Of a stretch of 64,000 bases of DNA, positions 44,973 through 52,659 are shown one piece after another. The notes beneath the pieces are model-generated. The model had not been told where the DNA came from. It searched no databases and saw nothing but the letters and a program-made list of their open reading frames with translations. A program made the translations under genes and the position numbers. Source of the stretch: Mesorhizobium caraganae (GTDB lineage: Bacteria; Pseudomonadota; Alphaproteobacteria; Rhizobiales; Rhizobiaceae); NCBI RefSeq assembly GCF_016836705.1, contig NZ_JAFCGY010000025.1, positions 1 through 64,000 on the forward strand. Reading direction: 5' to 3'. Position 1 is the stretch's first letter. Each line of letters begins with the position of its first letter.

Positions 44973-46187
44973 TCAGTTCACACCTTCAATGACCGAAAGG
45001 TGATGGCCGGCCCGGCGGTCGAGCAGTTCTGCGACGATTTCGGAAATATGAGGCAGCCCTTCCAGCGTCAGATGCGGATTGCTTTGCGATGGGCGGGGCC
45101 GATCCGGCAACACCTTCAATGCATCGGCGAACCGCTGGGAATCCTCGGCTTCTTCCGGCAAAAGCATCTCGATGAGGCCGAGTTCGGCTGCGCGCCGGGC
45201 GCGGATCAGTTGTTCCTCGCGGGGCGTGACGCGTGGCACGATCAGCGCCGGCTTGTCGAAAGACAATATCTCGCAATAGGTGTTGTAACCGCCCATCGCC
45301 ACCACCGCCTTGGCGCCGGCAATCAGCTCTTCCATGCGGTTGTCGAACTCGATGATCTTGACATAGGGGATCTTGGCACCCTTCCTGACCAGCTTGTTGC
45401 GCTTGCGCGCCGGCATGTAGGGCCCCAGCACGATCAGCGCCCTATGCTGCAATTGCGAATCCTGCTGATAGGCATCGATGACGTCGTGGATCAGGTCGGC
45501 CCCGTCACCGCCGCCACCGGTGGTAACCAGGATATAGTCGCCCTCGGGCCTGTGGCCGGGCAACTCGTTCTGCTGCAGGCTCCGTTGCAGGAAACCGACA
45601 AACTTCATCTTTGCCCTGACCGCCGGCGGCACATCCAGGCCGGTCAACGGATCGTAGAAATCCGGCGGGCCATAGACCCAGACCTTGTCGTAGAACAGGC
45701 CGATCTTGCGCATCACGTCCCTGCGTGCCCACTCCGCTTCGAGCAGATGCGGCGCGTCCATCACCTCGCGCAGGCCGAGCACGAGCGTGGTGCCCCGCGT
45801 CTTGAGGTAGGACAGCGTGTCCTCGATCTCACCGCGCAAGCCGAGCGGCTCCTTGTCGACGATGAAGATATCCGGCCGGAAGCTCTCGGCCGTGTGGCGG
45901 ATGATCGACTGACGCATCCTCAGCGTCTCATGCAGATCGATATCCTTTTCCAGGGAGGTGTATTCGCCGTTGCGCAGCTTGATGACGCTGGGGATCTTCA
46001 CGAAGTCGACACGGGCGCGATAGTCGAAGGCGCCGGCGATGGTCGCACCCGAGATGATAAGCACCTGAAGTCCGCGGAAATCCCCGACCAGCGAATGCGC
46101 GATCGTTCGGCACCGCTGCAAATGGCCGAGCCCGAACGTGTCGTGGCTGTACATGAGAATTCGAGCGTCTTTTGCGTGCTGTGTCAT
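44973..46187 (-). CDS. MurG-like glycosyltransferase
   Basis: 404 residues. ARILMYSHDTFGLGHLQRCRTIA at the start gives the GHxxR loop of MurG-like enzymes, VTTGGGGDGADLI follows, and the C-terminal site is VAMGGYNTYCEILSFDKPALIVPR. It resembles the third gene of this operon in outline but the two are not close in sequence. Probable nucleotide-sugar transferase in the same pathway. First gene of the operon; ATG at 46187. Upstream lies a 796-bp non-coding stretch. Confidence 0.85.
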   Translation of the reverse strand: MTQHAKDARILMYSHDTFGLGHLQRCRTIAHSLVGDFRGLQVLIISGATIAGAFDYRARVDFVKIPSVIKLRNGEYTSLEKDIDLHETLRMRQSIIRHTAESFRPDIFIVDKEPLGLRGEIEDTLSYLKTRGTTLVLGLREVMDAPHLLEAEWARRDVMRKIGLFYDKVWVYGPPDFYDPLTGLDVPPAVRAKMKFVGFLQRSLQQNELPGHRPEGDYILVTTGGGGDGADLIHDVIDAYQQDSQLQHRALIVLGPYMPARKRNKLVRKGAKIPYVKIIEFDNRMEELIAGAKAVVAMGGYNTYCEILSFDKPALIVPRVTPREEQLIRARRAAELGLIEMLLPEEAEDSQRFADALKVLPDRPRPSQSNPHLTLEGLPHISEIVAELLDRRAGHHLSVIEGVN

Positions 46188-46983
46188 GTTGAACGTCTTT
46201 TAGAATTCTCGCCGGACGGTGGGCAACCCCGCAAGCTTCGAAATCATCCGCGGGCCTGCCGACCTGTTCTGAGACGTGATGGGCGCGAGGTACACAACGG
46301 CGTTCTTCCCCTGGGCACGAATGCCAAGGGGCGCTGTTTGTGGCGCGATCCCTTGTCTTCGCAGACGATAGACGACCCGAGCACAAATCTCTGTCATGAG
46401 GCTTGACCCCGTGGAATTACATGCCTGCGGCCTGAGGCAGGCAGAGCGCATATTGCGAAAAGTTGAGAGCGACCAGGGGAAACGAGGTTGCCGCACATTG
46501 TGAGGAGAACCCCGCACCTTGGGAAAATGCTTCATAATCCATTGAAACGCAACGACCGCCAGAGGCCGCACGTTGCGGCCTTTTATCCTGCCATCAGCGT
46601 AGGCCGGTGGCAAGCCTCGTCACGTGGAGGGTTTCCGGATAGCGCGCCCGCCGCACCTGAGCCAAGGCCGACAGCTGGGCGCGCATGATCTGCCCAATCG
46701 GTCGACGCAGATTTCGGTGACGCGGATCGCCACAAGCTTGCAACCACAGCCGAAGTTGTTCGTGACTTTGGCGCGTGCGGAGAGCAAGTCTAGTTCTGAG
46801 ACGAAAGCATCAGCTCGCCGTTGAAAGAAAACCGGATGCGGTAGTATCGCATCAGATGTTTGCGACTGCTTGACCGGGGGGTGCAGTGGATTCGTCTTCT
46901 TTCAAGCGCTGGCCGGCAACACTGGGGGTGCGCGATCCTGCGGTCTTCCAGACTGTTTCGCGCCGTATCTTCGGGGATTTGCC
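46188..46983. other. Gene-poor stretch with two hairpins
   Basis: No convincing coding frame on either strand; the frames present lack ribosome-binding sites and read as low-complexity. A GC-rich hairpin with a T run occurs at 46564-46584 and a palindrome GATGCG-GTAGTAT-CGCATC at 46835-46853. Promoters for the glycosyltransferase operon (left) and the M15 peptidase locus (right) must lie here. It might hold a small RNA ending at the hairpin, but no clear promoter was found. Confidence 0.5.
46564..46584 (+). terminator. Candidate intrinsic terminator
   Basis: GGCCGCA-CGT-TGCGGCC followed by TTTT: a perfect 7-bp stem, three-base loop and short T run, reading rightward. No gene is recognised directly upstream on the plus strand. 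Confidence 0.6.
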
Positions 46984-47541
46984 ATGACAGCTGAAGCCAA
47001 TACTGATCAGCTTACCAGGGAAGGTGTCGAAGCCATCGTTGCGGCAATCACGGCGCGGGTCACGGACCGCGAGGCGCTGATCTGGCTGTGGCCGCAGCTC
47101 GAAAAGCAGCTGATGGCCTATGATGGCCATCTGCAGACGACATTGTTTCCCGGTTTCGAGGCGCCTGCCGTGACGGCGCTGCCGCGTGCGCTCAGCCGGC
47201 GCGACCTGGCCGCCGCGCTAAGGCTGGCGCTGCTGACGACCCTGGACAGGGTCAGCCCTCTCGAGGCCGCCGCGCCCACAAGTGCTGCCGACATACTGGC
47301 GGAATGGAACAAGCTTCGGCCTTCGTCAGAAACAACATCAGCGATGGCTTTTCCGGATTTCAGAACATTCGCACCCGGCTCTATACCCAGTTCGGCGCGC
47401 CCAGCAATCCGGCCAAGGCGATCGACCGCTTCAACGCCTATTACAGCCAGCTCTCGGGTGCCGGCTTCCCCAAGGCGAGCTTCAAGTCGCCGGTGCATCC
47501 CGTGCTCAAGGCCCGGCTGGCGAACACGGTGGCGCTGCTGA
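46984..47541 (+). pseudogene. 5' part of frame-disrupted M15 peptidase gene
   Basis: From ATG 46984 (GGGGA six bases upstream) the first 110 codons read as a real protein (TAEANTDQLTREGVEAIVAA, ITARVTDREALIWLWPQLEK, PRALSRRDLAAALRLALLTT). After about 47310 this frame turns into Arg/Ser/Pro-rich sequence with rare codons, while the frame one base back (-1) becomes coding and carries the peptidase domain. So the two frames were probably one gene. The cause may be a one-base deletion, a sequencing error or, less likely, programmed -1 frameshifting; no classical slippery heptamer is seen at the junction (around GGAATGGAACAAGC). Confidence 0.6.
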
Positions 47542-48269
47542 CGGCCAAGGGCGCTACGGCCGCGCTGACCAAGATCAAGAGCGTCGGCGGGTTCAACATC
47601 AGGCCCAATGTCAATTCGCCCGCGCGGCTCAGCAATCATTCCTTCGGCTGGGCGGTGGACATCGATCCGGCGATCAACCCCAATGTCAACAAGGATAATC
47701 TGCCATTGGCCATCATCGCCGCCTTCACCGGTGTCGACCTCTACGGCGCCGAGAGCGCCACGCTGCGCGCCGGCGGCCTTTATGACACGCTGCTGCCGGC
47801 GGCTATTGTACTGTCGAAGGCCAACGCCGCTGTCGTTGCCGCTTTCGCCAATGCCGATGGCCTCAAGGCCGCCATGGGCAACGCCGTAACACGGCTGGCC
47901 GGCGTGACCCTGCCGGCGGCGAAGCTCGCCACGGCCCATGCGCTGGCAACCGCCGTGCCGGCCAAGCAGACCGATCTCGCCACGCTGCTTCAGGGCGCTG
48001 GCGCCACGCCGGCCAAGGCCAAGTCGACCGCGAAGCTGCTGGCCGATGCCGCCGACCTCTCCCGCAGGGCGGCCAGGGTCAGCTCACCCAAGATCATCGG
48101 TACCGACGCTTCGGTTGCCCGCTTCGGCTTCTTCAATCTTGCTCCGCAAGCCGCAGCCGGGTTGGCCGCCAGCGACGGCGGCGGCCTGCGCTGGCTGGGC
48201 GCTGCCATCAAAACCAAGGACTACATGCATTTCGAGCTTGCGGAGGCCGATCAGCCGAAGCTGTTCTGA
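47304..48269 (+). CDS. M15-type D-Ala-D-Ala carboxypeptidase-like domain (3' part of disrupted gene)
   Basis: 321 codons from an ATG at 47304 that lacks a good ribosome-binding site, so the real protein probably begins at 46984 in the other frame. SNHSFGWAVDIDP matches the S-x-H-x-x-G-x-A-x-D zinc site of M15 (VanY/L-Ala-D-Glu) peptidases and KDYMHFEL supplies the last His. Members cleave peptidoglycan cross-links or stems; the domain is often found in phage endolysins and cell-wall remodelling enzymes. Between is an Ala/Thr/Lys-rich stretch unusual for the family. No signal peptide in either frame. Confidence 0.65.
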   Translation: MEQASAFVRNNISDGFSGFQNIRTRLYTQFGAPSNPAKAIDRFNAYYSQLSGAGFPKASFKSPVHPVLKARLANTVALLTAKGATAALTKIKSVGGFNIRPNVNSPARLSNHSFGWAVDIDPAINPNVNKDNLPLAIIAAFTGVDLYGAESATLRAGGLYDTLLPAAIVLSKANAAVVAAFANADGLKAAMGNAVTRLAGVTLPAAKLATAHALATAVPAKQTDLATLLQGAGATPAKAKSTAKLLADAADLSRRAARVSSPKIIGTDASVARFGFFNLAPQAAAGLAASDGGGLRWLGAAIKTKDYMHFELAEADQPKLF

Positions 48270-48386
48270 CAGTACGTAGCGTCTGCAGGTTCTCGATATT
48301 TCACTCATTAATCGAGTTTTATCGATTGTTGGCGGGACGGTTCGACCGCCTCAAAAAATTTAAGTGCGCTGATAAGAGGAGCGCCA

Positions 48387-48584
48387 ATGAGATTCGCAGC
48401 CATGCAAGATCCATGTGACCACTGGCTTGTCTACGATTTGATGTCAGCCCTGCCGGCGGAGGTAGAAGGACGATTGCTGATGGGGCTGACGCGGCGCGAA
48501 GCCGAGCAGCTTGCCGCGCAGGCCAATGCGAGCTTCGTCAGGCAGGCGACCCGTTCGCCAGTTCCGCACCCCAGCTTCGCCTAG
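48387..48584 (+). CDS. Small protein of unknown function (65 residues)
   Basis: A short frame with a strong ribosome-binding site (AGGAG five bases before ATG), which makes it a likely gene. The product is acidic to neutral, with LPAEVEGRLLMGLTRREAEQLA as a probable amphipathic helix; no family is recognised. It lies 117 bp after the M15 locus and convergent with the Lrp-type regulator. An inverted AATCGA/TCGATT repeat sits in the gap before it. Confidence 0.55.
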   Translation: MRFAAMQDPCDHWLVYDLMSALPAEVEGRLLMGLTRREAEQLAAQANASFVRQATRSPVPHPSFA

Positions 48585-48598
48585 AGATGCCGGCCTGA

Positions 48599-49039
48599 CT
48601 ACGCCAGCCTTGCCCTTGTCGTGCGCGGCGTCGCCAGCAAAAGGCTGGTCTCGCTGCCGGTTATTCCGGGGATCAGCCGTATCCGCCTCAGCACCGCGTC
48701 GAAATCGGTGAGCGACGCCGTGCCGAGTTCGACTACCAGGTCCCAGCGGCCATTGGTGGTGTGGATGGTCGAAACCTCGGCGAGGCCGCCGAGCGCCCGC
48801 ACCACGCGGTCGGCGGCATGGCCTTCGATCTCGATCATCATCACCCCGCGTATCCTCTGGTCGACGGCGTCGGCGCGCAGCACCACGGTGTAGCCGATGA
48901 TCTCACCCGACTTTTCCAGCCGCTCCATGCGCGCCCGGACCGTTGCGCGCGACACCCCGAGATCGACCGCCAGGTCGGAGATGCTGCGCCGCGCGTCGTG
49001 CCTGAGCAGCGTGACCAGCCTTTCGTCGAGCGCGTCCAT
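48599..49039 (-). CDS. Lrp/AsnC family transcriptional regulator
   Basis: 146 residues: N-terminal winged helix (LDERLVTLLRHDARRSISDLA, then LGVSRATVRARMERLEKSG) and a C-terminal RAM/ligand domain (VMMIEIEGHAADRVVRALGG, TTNGRWDLVVELG). Divergent from arginase and ornithine cyclodeaminase genes, as in Lrp/AsnC regulators of arginine or ornithine catabolism (ArcR/PutR type), so it probably controls them in response to arginine, ornithine or proline. Gap of 143 bp with operator-like repeats. Confidence 0.9.
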   Translation of the reverse strand: MDALDERLVTLLRHDARRSISDLAVDLGVSRATVRARMERLEKSGEIIGYTVVLRADAVDQRIRGVMMIEIEGHAADRVVRALGGLAEVSTIHTTNGRWDLVVELGTASLTDFDAVLRRIRLIPGITGSETSLLLATPRTTRARLA

Positions 49040-49065
49040 GATTTATCCATTTTGATCAGGATGAC

Positions 49066-49097
49066 TTCTCGAAATGATAAATCATTCTTTTCGAAAT
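49066..49097. promoter_or_regulatory. Operator-like repeats between Lrp-type regulator and arginase gene
   Basis: TTCTCGAAAT (49066-49075) and TTTTCGAAAT (49088-49097) are direct repeats 22 bp apart, about two helical turns. Between and partly overlapping them is the perfect palindrome AATGAT-AA-ATCATT (49073-49086). The AT-rich, phased layout suits binding by an Lrp octamer and sits in the divergent promoter region. Confidence 0.6.
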
Positions 49098-49182
49098 GCC
49101 AATTTCACCTGTTCAAACTGCCGGGCGGGAATGGTTCATTCCACGCATCAATCGCCCAATCAATTGCAAGGACAAAAGAATC

Positions 49183-50118
49183 ATGCGCTGCAGGATCGTT
49201 GGCGCGCCGGTGCAGGACGGCGCGGGCAGGATGGGATGCGAGATGGGGCCGAGCGCGCTGCGCACGGCAGGGCTTGTCTCGGTCCTCTCCGAACTCGGCC
49301 ATGAGGTCGAGGACTGGGGCGCGGTGCAGCCGGCTGCGGCGCGCGCCATCGTCCACGGCAATCTTGCGCTGAAGGCGCTGCCGGAGATTTCCGCCTGGAC
49401 GGCGGCGATCGCCGAGACCGCCTATGCGGCCTCGCAGGACGCCATGCCGATCTTTCTTGGCGGCGACCACGCGATATCAGCCGGTACCGTATCAGGCATA
49501 GCGCGCCGGGCGGCCGAGCGCGGCCGGCCGCTCTTCGTGCTGTGGCTCGACGCGCATCCGGATTTCCACACGCTCGAAACCACCGTCAGCGGCAACCTGC
49601 ACGGCGTGCCGCTTGCCTATGCCAGCGGCCGACCAGGCTTCAACGGCTATTTCCCGGACCTGCCCGTCGCCGTCGATCCCGCCCGCATCTGCGTCATGGG
49701 CCTGCGCAGCGTCGATCCGGCCGAGCGCCGGGCGCTGAACGAAGCGGGCGTGACCGTGCATGACATGCGCACCATCGACGAGCACGGCGTCGCACCTCTG
49801 CTGCGCGCCTTCCTCGCCCTCGTCGAAAAGGCCAATGGCCTGCTGCATGTCAGCCTCGACGTCGACTTCCTCGACCCTTCGATCGCGCCGGCCGTCGGCA
49901 CCACTGTGCCCGGCGGCGCGACCTTCCGCGAGGCGCATCTGGTGATGGAGATGCTGTCAGACAGCGGCCTGGTCTCCAGCCTCGACCTTGTCGAGCTCAA
50001 CCCGTTCCTCGACGAGCGCGGCCGCACCGCCACGCTGATGGTCGACCTCGCCGCCAGCCTGATGGGCCGCCGCATCATGGACCGCCCGACCCGCAGCCAT
50101 TCCGGAAGCATTGCATGA
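49183..50118 (+). CDS. rocF: Arginase
   Basis: 311 residues of the ureohydrolase family. Mn2+-binding motifs are GGDHAISAG, DAHPDFHT and SLDVDFLDPS, and the family C-terminal ELNPFLDERGRTA stretch is present. The DAHPDFHT form (Pro for Ala) is as in bacterial arginases. Converts arginine to ornithine and urea. Start ATG 49183 with AAGGAC eight bases upstream; an earlier frame from 49096 lacks a ribosome-binding site. Its stop overlaps the next gene (ATGA), so arginase and ornithine cyclodeaminase are coupled. Likely regulated by the divergent Lrp-type protein. Confidence 0.93.
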   Translation: MRCRIVGAPVQDGAGRMGCEMGPSALRTAGLVSVLSELGHEVEDWGAVQPAAARAIVHGNLALKALPEISAWTAAIAETAYAASQDAMPIFLGGDHAISAGTVSGIARRAAERGRPLFVLWLDAHPDFHTLETTVSGNLHGVPLAYASGRPGFNGYFPDLPVAVDPARICVMGLRSVDPAERRALNEAGVTVHDMRTIDEHGVAPLLRAFLALVEKANGLLHVSLDVDFLDPSIAPAVGTTVPGGATFREAHLVMEMLSDSGLVSSLDLVELNPFLDERGRTATLMVDLAASLMGRRIMDRPTRSHSGSIA

Positions 50119-51173
50119 CCCAACCTTCCCGCCTTGCCATCGTCCCCTTCGTCAGCGTCGACCGCATGATGAGGCTGGTGCTGACCATCGGCGTCGAGCG
50201 GTTCCTGACCGAACTCGCCGCCTATATCGAGGAGGATTTCCGCCGCTGGGAACTGTTCGACAAGACACCGCGCATCGCCTCGCACAGCCATGACGGCGTC
50301 ATCGAGCTGATGCCGACCAGCGACGGACGCCTCTACGGCTTCAAATATGTCAACGGCCATCCGAAGAACATGCGCGAGGGCCGCCAGACGGTCACCGCCT
50401 TCGGCGTGCTCGCCGATGTCGGTTCCGGCTATCCGATGCTGCTGACCGAAATGACGATCCTGACGGCGCTGCGCACTGCGGCAACCTCCGCTATCGCGGC
50501 CAAATATCTGGCGCCCAAGGGTTCGCGCTCCATGGCCATCATCGGCAATGGCGCCCAGTCCGAGTTCCAGGCCGTAGCCTTCAAGGCCCTGCTCGGCATC
50601 GACCGGCTGCGGCTCTACGACATCGACCGCTCCGCTTCGGAAAAATGCGCCCGCAACCTCGCCGGCAAGGGCTTTGACATCACCATCTGCACGGCCGGCC
50701 AGGATGCGGTGGAAGGCGTCGACATCATCACCACGGTGACCGCCGACAAGCAGTACGCCACCATCCTCACCGACAACATGGTCGGCTCCGGCGTCCATAT
50801 CAACGCGGTCGGCGGCGACTGCCCCGGCAAGACCGAGCTGCATCGCGACATCCTGCTGCGCTCCGACATCTTCGTCGAGTTCCCGCCGCAGACGCGCATC
50901 GAGGGCGAGATCCAGCAGCTCGACGCCGACCATCCGGTGACCGAGCTGTGGCAGGTGATGACCGGCCAGGCGGAAGGCCGCAAGACGGCGGAACAGATCA
51001 CGCTGTTCGATTCCGTCGGCTTCGCCACCGAGGATTTCTCGGCACTGCGCTATGTCCGTGACCAGCTCCAGGCCACCGGACTCTATGAAGAGCTCGATCT
51101 GCTCGCCGACCCCGACGAGCCGCGCGACCTGTTCGGCATGCTGCTCAGGGCAGGTTTGCAGCCGGCCGCGTGA
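50115..51173 (+). CDS. ocd: Ornithine cyclodeaminase
   Basis: 352 residues of the ornithine cyclodeaminase/mu-crystallin family. NAD loop is SMAIIGNGAQSEFQAVAF; upstream are LMPTSDGRLYGFKYVNGHPKN with the substrate Lys/Arg and the catalytic Asp region AVGGDCPGKTELH. The enzyme turns ornithine directly into proline and ammonia with bound NAD+, completing arginine use as nitrogen source. It begins in the arginase stop. The last gene of the pair; an IS element lies 86 bp downstream. Confidence 0.93.
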   Translation: MTQPSRLAIVPFVSVDRMMRLVLTIGVERFLTELAAYIEEDFRRWELFDKTPRIASHSHDGVIELMPTSDGRLYGFKYVNGHPKNMREGRQTVTAFGVLADVGSGYPMLLTEMTILTALRTAATSAIAAKYLAPKGSRSMAIIGNGAQSEFQAVAFKALLGIDRLRLYDIDRSASEKCARNLAGKGFDITICTAGQDAVEGVDIITTVTADKQYATILTDNMVGSGVHINAVGGDCPGKTELHRDILLRSDIFVEFPPQTRIEGEIQQLDADHPVTELWQVMTGQAEGRKTAEQITLFDSVGFATEDFSALRYVRDQLQATGLYEELDLLADPDEPRDLFGMLLRAGLQPAA

Positions 51174-51225
51174 AGAAATTTGCTCGAGTGTCAAAGCCGA
51201 TCGAAACTCTGCTTGCCACGGCAGC

Positions 51226-51253
51226 GCCGCCCCTCATCCGCCTGCCGGTGTCC
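51226..51253. repeat. Left arm of a palindromic repeat split by the IS element
   Basis: GCCGCCCCTCATCCGCCTGCCGGTGTCC is the reverse complement (with few mismatches) of the segment 52610-52637 on the other side of the IS element. The two arms and an inner hairpin (52584-52611) appear to be one intergenic palindrome interrupted by the insertion. Confidence 0.65.
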
Positions 51254-51258
51254 AGCCG

Positions 51259-52564
51259 ATAGATGGGTAACAGTTTGAACCGGATACATAGGTAACAGTT
51301 TTCGCCTTATGTTGAGTTCGCCGCAGCGCCAAGCGGTTTGGTTGGCGCGGCGCTTCGGCGAACCAGTTTCCCGTGCTTCTGGTCGATAAACCCGAGCGGA
51401 TGGGCATAGAAGCGTATCGCCCATTCGCCGCGCTCAGTTTCTTCGATGGCAACCGGTTCGCCTGCCAGCGTGGCCGAGACGTAGATTTCGGCGCCCTGCC
51501 ATTTGACGGCTCCGTTCTGGCGCACACTGCGCACCGCTGCCTCGGCCGGATAGTCCGGCTCAGGGGTAGTCTTGGGCATGGACCGGGTCGAGGGCCGGTA
51601 ATGCTGTGCTGGGGTTCCCATGCCAAGTGCCTCGTGCGGGCGCTCCTCATTGTAGCTGCGCCGGAAGGCCTCGAAAGCCTGGGCTTGGGCCGTTCTGTCG
51701 GCTTCCGGCGCCTTGGCCATCGGCAGCATGGTCAGATGGAAACGTTCATGGCGTCCGTTCTGCTGCGGCTTTCCCGGCTGGATGCGCTCAAGGACGATGC
51801 CGAGTTTGACGAAGCGCGCCGCGAGTGGCGTCAGCCCGGTGACGCCGGCCGATGCAAATGGGGAACCATTGTCGCTTCTGAACCGATCCGGCAGGCCATT
51901 CTCCTCAAACAACCGCTCAAACACCGGCCAGGCCTCTTCATCCGCCGTCGAGTTCGTTGCCTCCAGCCCCAACAGATAGCGGCTCGCCACATCCATCACC
52001 GTCAGCGGTTCGCAACGCCACCCGTCTCGGGTCCGGAACCAGCCCTTGTGGTCCCCGCTCCACACCGTGTTCGGCTCCGAAGCCTCCGGCCATGGGCCAT
52101 TGCCTGCCGCCTTCCAGCGCCTGCGCTTGCGCCCCACAAGTCCATGTCGCTTCAGAAGTTCACCGGCCGTCGAGACCGCGGGCCAGCCGCAGCAAGGCTC
52201 CGCATGCTTGAGCCTGGCCATGATCTTCTTGGGACCCCACAGCGGGTGCGCCTCTTTCATGGCAACGATCCGCTCCACCACATCCCAAGGCGTAGCCCGG
52301 CCGTGATTGAGTGGCGCACGCGGAAGATCATGCAGACCTGCCGGCCCAAACTTCCGGTAGCGTTCAAGCCATTTGTAGCCAGTCTTGCGAGAGATACCCA
52401 ACGTCGCACACAGCTGCGTCATCGTCTCCTCGCCGGTCAGGCACCCCACCACAAACCGAAGCCGCTCATCCATGATGCCAGTCTCTCGCCAAACCATCGC
52501 CGGTCCTCCCGGCGAGGGAGAAAACTGTCACCCATCTAATCGGTCCATTCTGTTACCCATCTAT
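51259..52564 (-). mobile_element. IS481-family insertion sequence
   Basis: About 1.3 kb bounded by the terminal inverted repeat ATAGATGGGTAACAG (51259-51273 and 52550-52564), with a second shared GGTAACAG/CTGTCACC step further in (51292-51299 on the left). A possible 3-bp direct repeat CCG flanks it (51256-51258 and 52565-52567), though other boundaries are possible. It carries a single transposase gene on the minus strand. The element looks complete. Confidence 0.8.
51307..52497 (-). CDS. IS481-family transposase
   Basis: 396 residues with an N-terminal helix-turn-helix (MTQLCATLGISRKTGYKWL) and an rve-type integrase core: WSGDHKGWF with the first Asp, DRFRSDNGSPFAS with the second, and GKPQQNGRHERFH with the Glu. 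A C-terminal domain ends in YAHPLGFIDQKHGKLV. All three DDE residues are present, so it could be active. The start may be MDERLRFVVG (52473) rather than 52497. Codon use similar to the host. Confidence 0.92.
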   Translation of the reverse strand: MVWRETGIMDERLRFVVGCLTGEETMTQLCATLGISRKTGYKWLERYRKFGPAGLHDLPRAPLNHGRATPWDVVERIVAMKEAHPLWGPKKIMARLKHAEPCCGWPAVSTAGELLKRHGLVGRKRRRWKAAGNGPWPEASEPNTVWSGDHKGWFRTRDGWRCEPLTVMDVASRYLLGLEATNSTADEEAWPVFERLFEENGLPDRFRSDNGSPFASAGVTGLTPLAARFVKLGIVLERIQPGKPQQNGRHERFHLTMLPMAKAPEADRTAQAQAFEAFRRSYNEERPHEALGMGTPAQHYRPSTRSMPKTTPEPDYPAEAAVRSVRQNGAVKWQGAEIYVSATLAGEPVAIEETERGEWAIRFYAHPLGFIDQKHGKLVRRSAAPTKPLGAAANST

Positions 52565-52583
52565 CCGGTTCGGACAGAGCGCC

Positions 52584-52637
52584 CCTCTCCCCGTCACTAT
52601 ACGGGGAGAGGATGCCGGCAGGCAGGTGAGGGGCAGC
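52584..52637. repeat. Right part of palindromic repeat split by the IS element
   Basis: CTCTCCCCGT-CACTAT-ACGGGGAGAG is a strong 10-bp hairpin, followed by GGATGCCGGCAGGCAGGTGAGGGGC, the mate of the arm at 51226-51253. Such GC-rich units with a CCCGTATAGTGACGGGG core are frequent in Mesorhizobium-type genomes (from memory). It might terminate the left-pointing LacI/sugar ABC transcript. Confidence 0.7.
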
Positions 52638-52659
52638 GCAGACGCCTAGAAGGCTGGCT

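Noticed and set aside
46398..46505. 35-codon open frame in the gene-poor stretch
   Set aside because: No ribosome-binding site and no sign of conservation; too short to support.
49647..51194. 515-codon minus-strand frame opposite arginase and ornithine cyclodeaminase
   Set aside because: Runs across two well-supported genes and shows no protein-like motifs.
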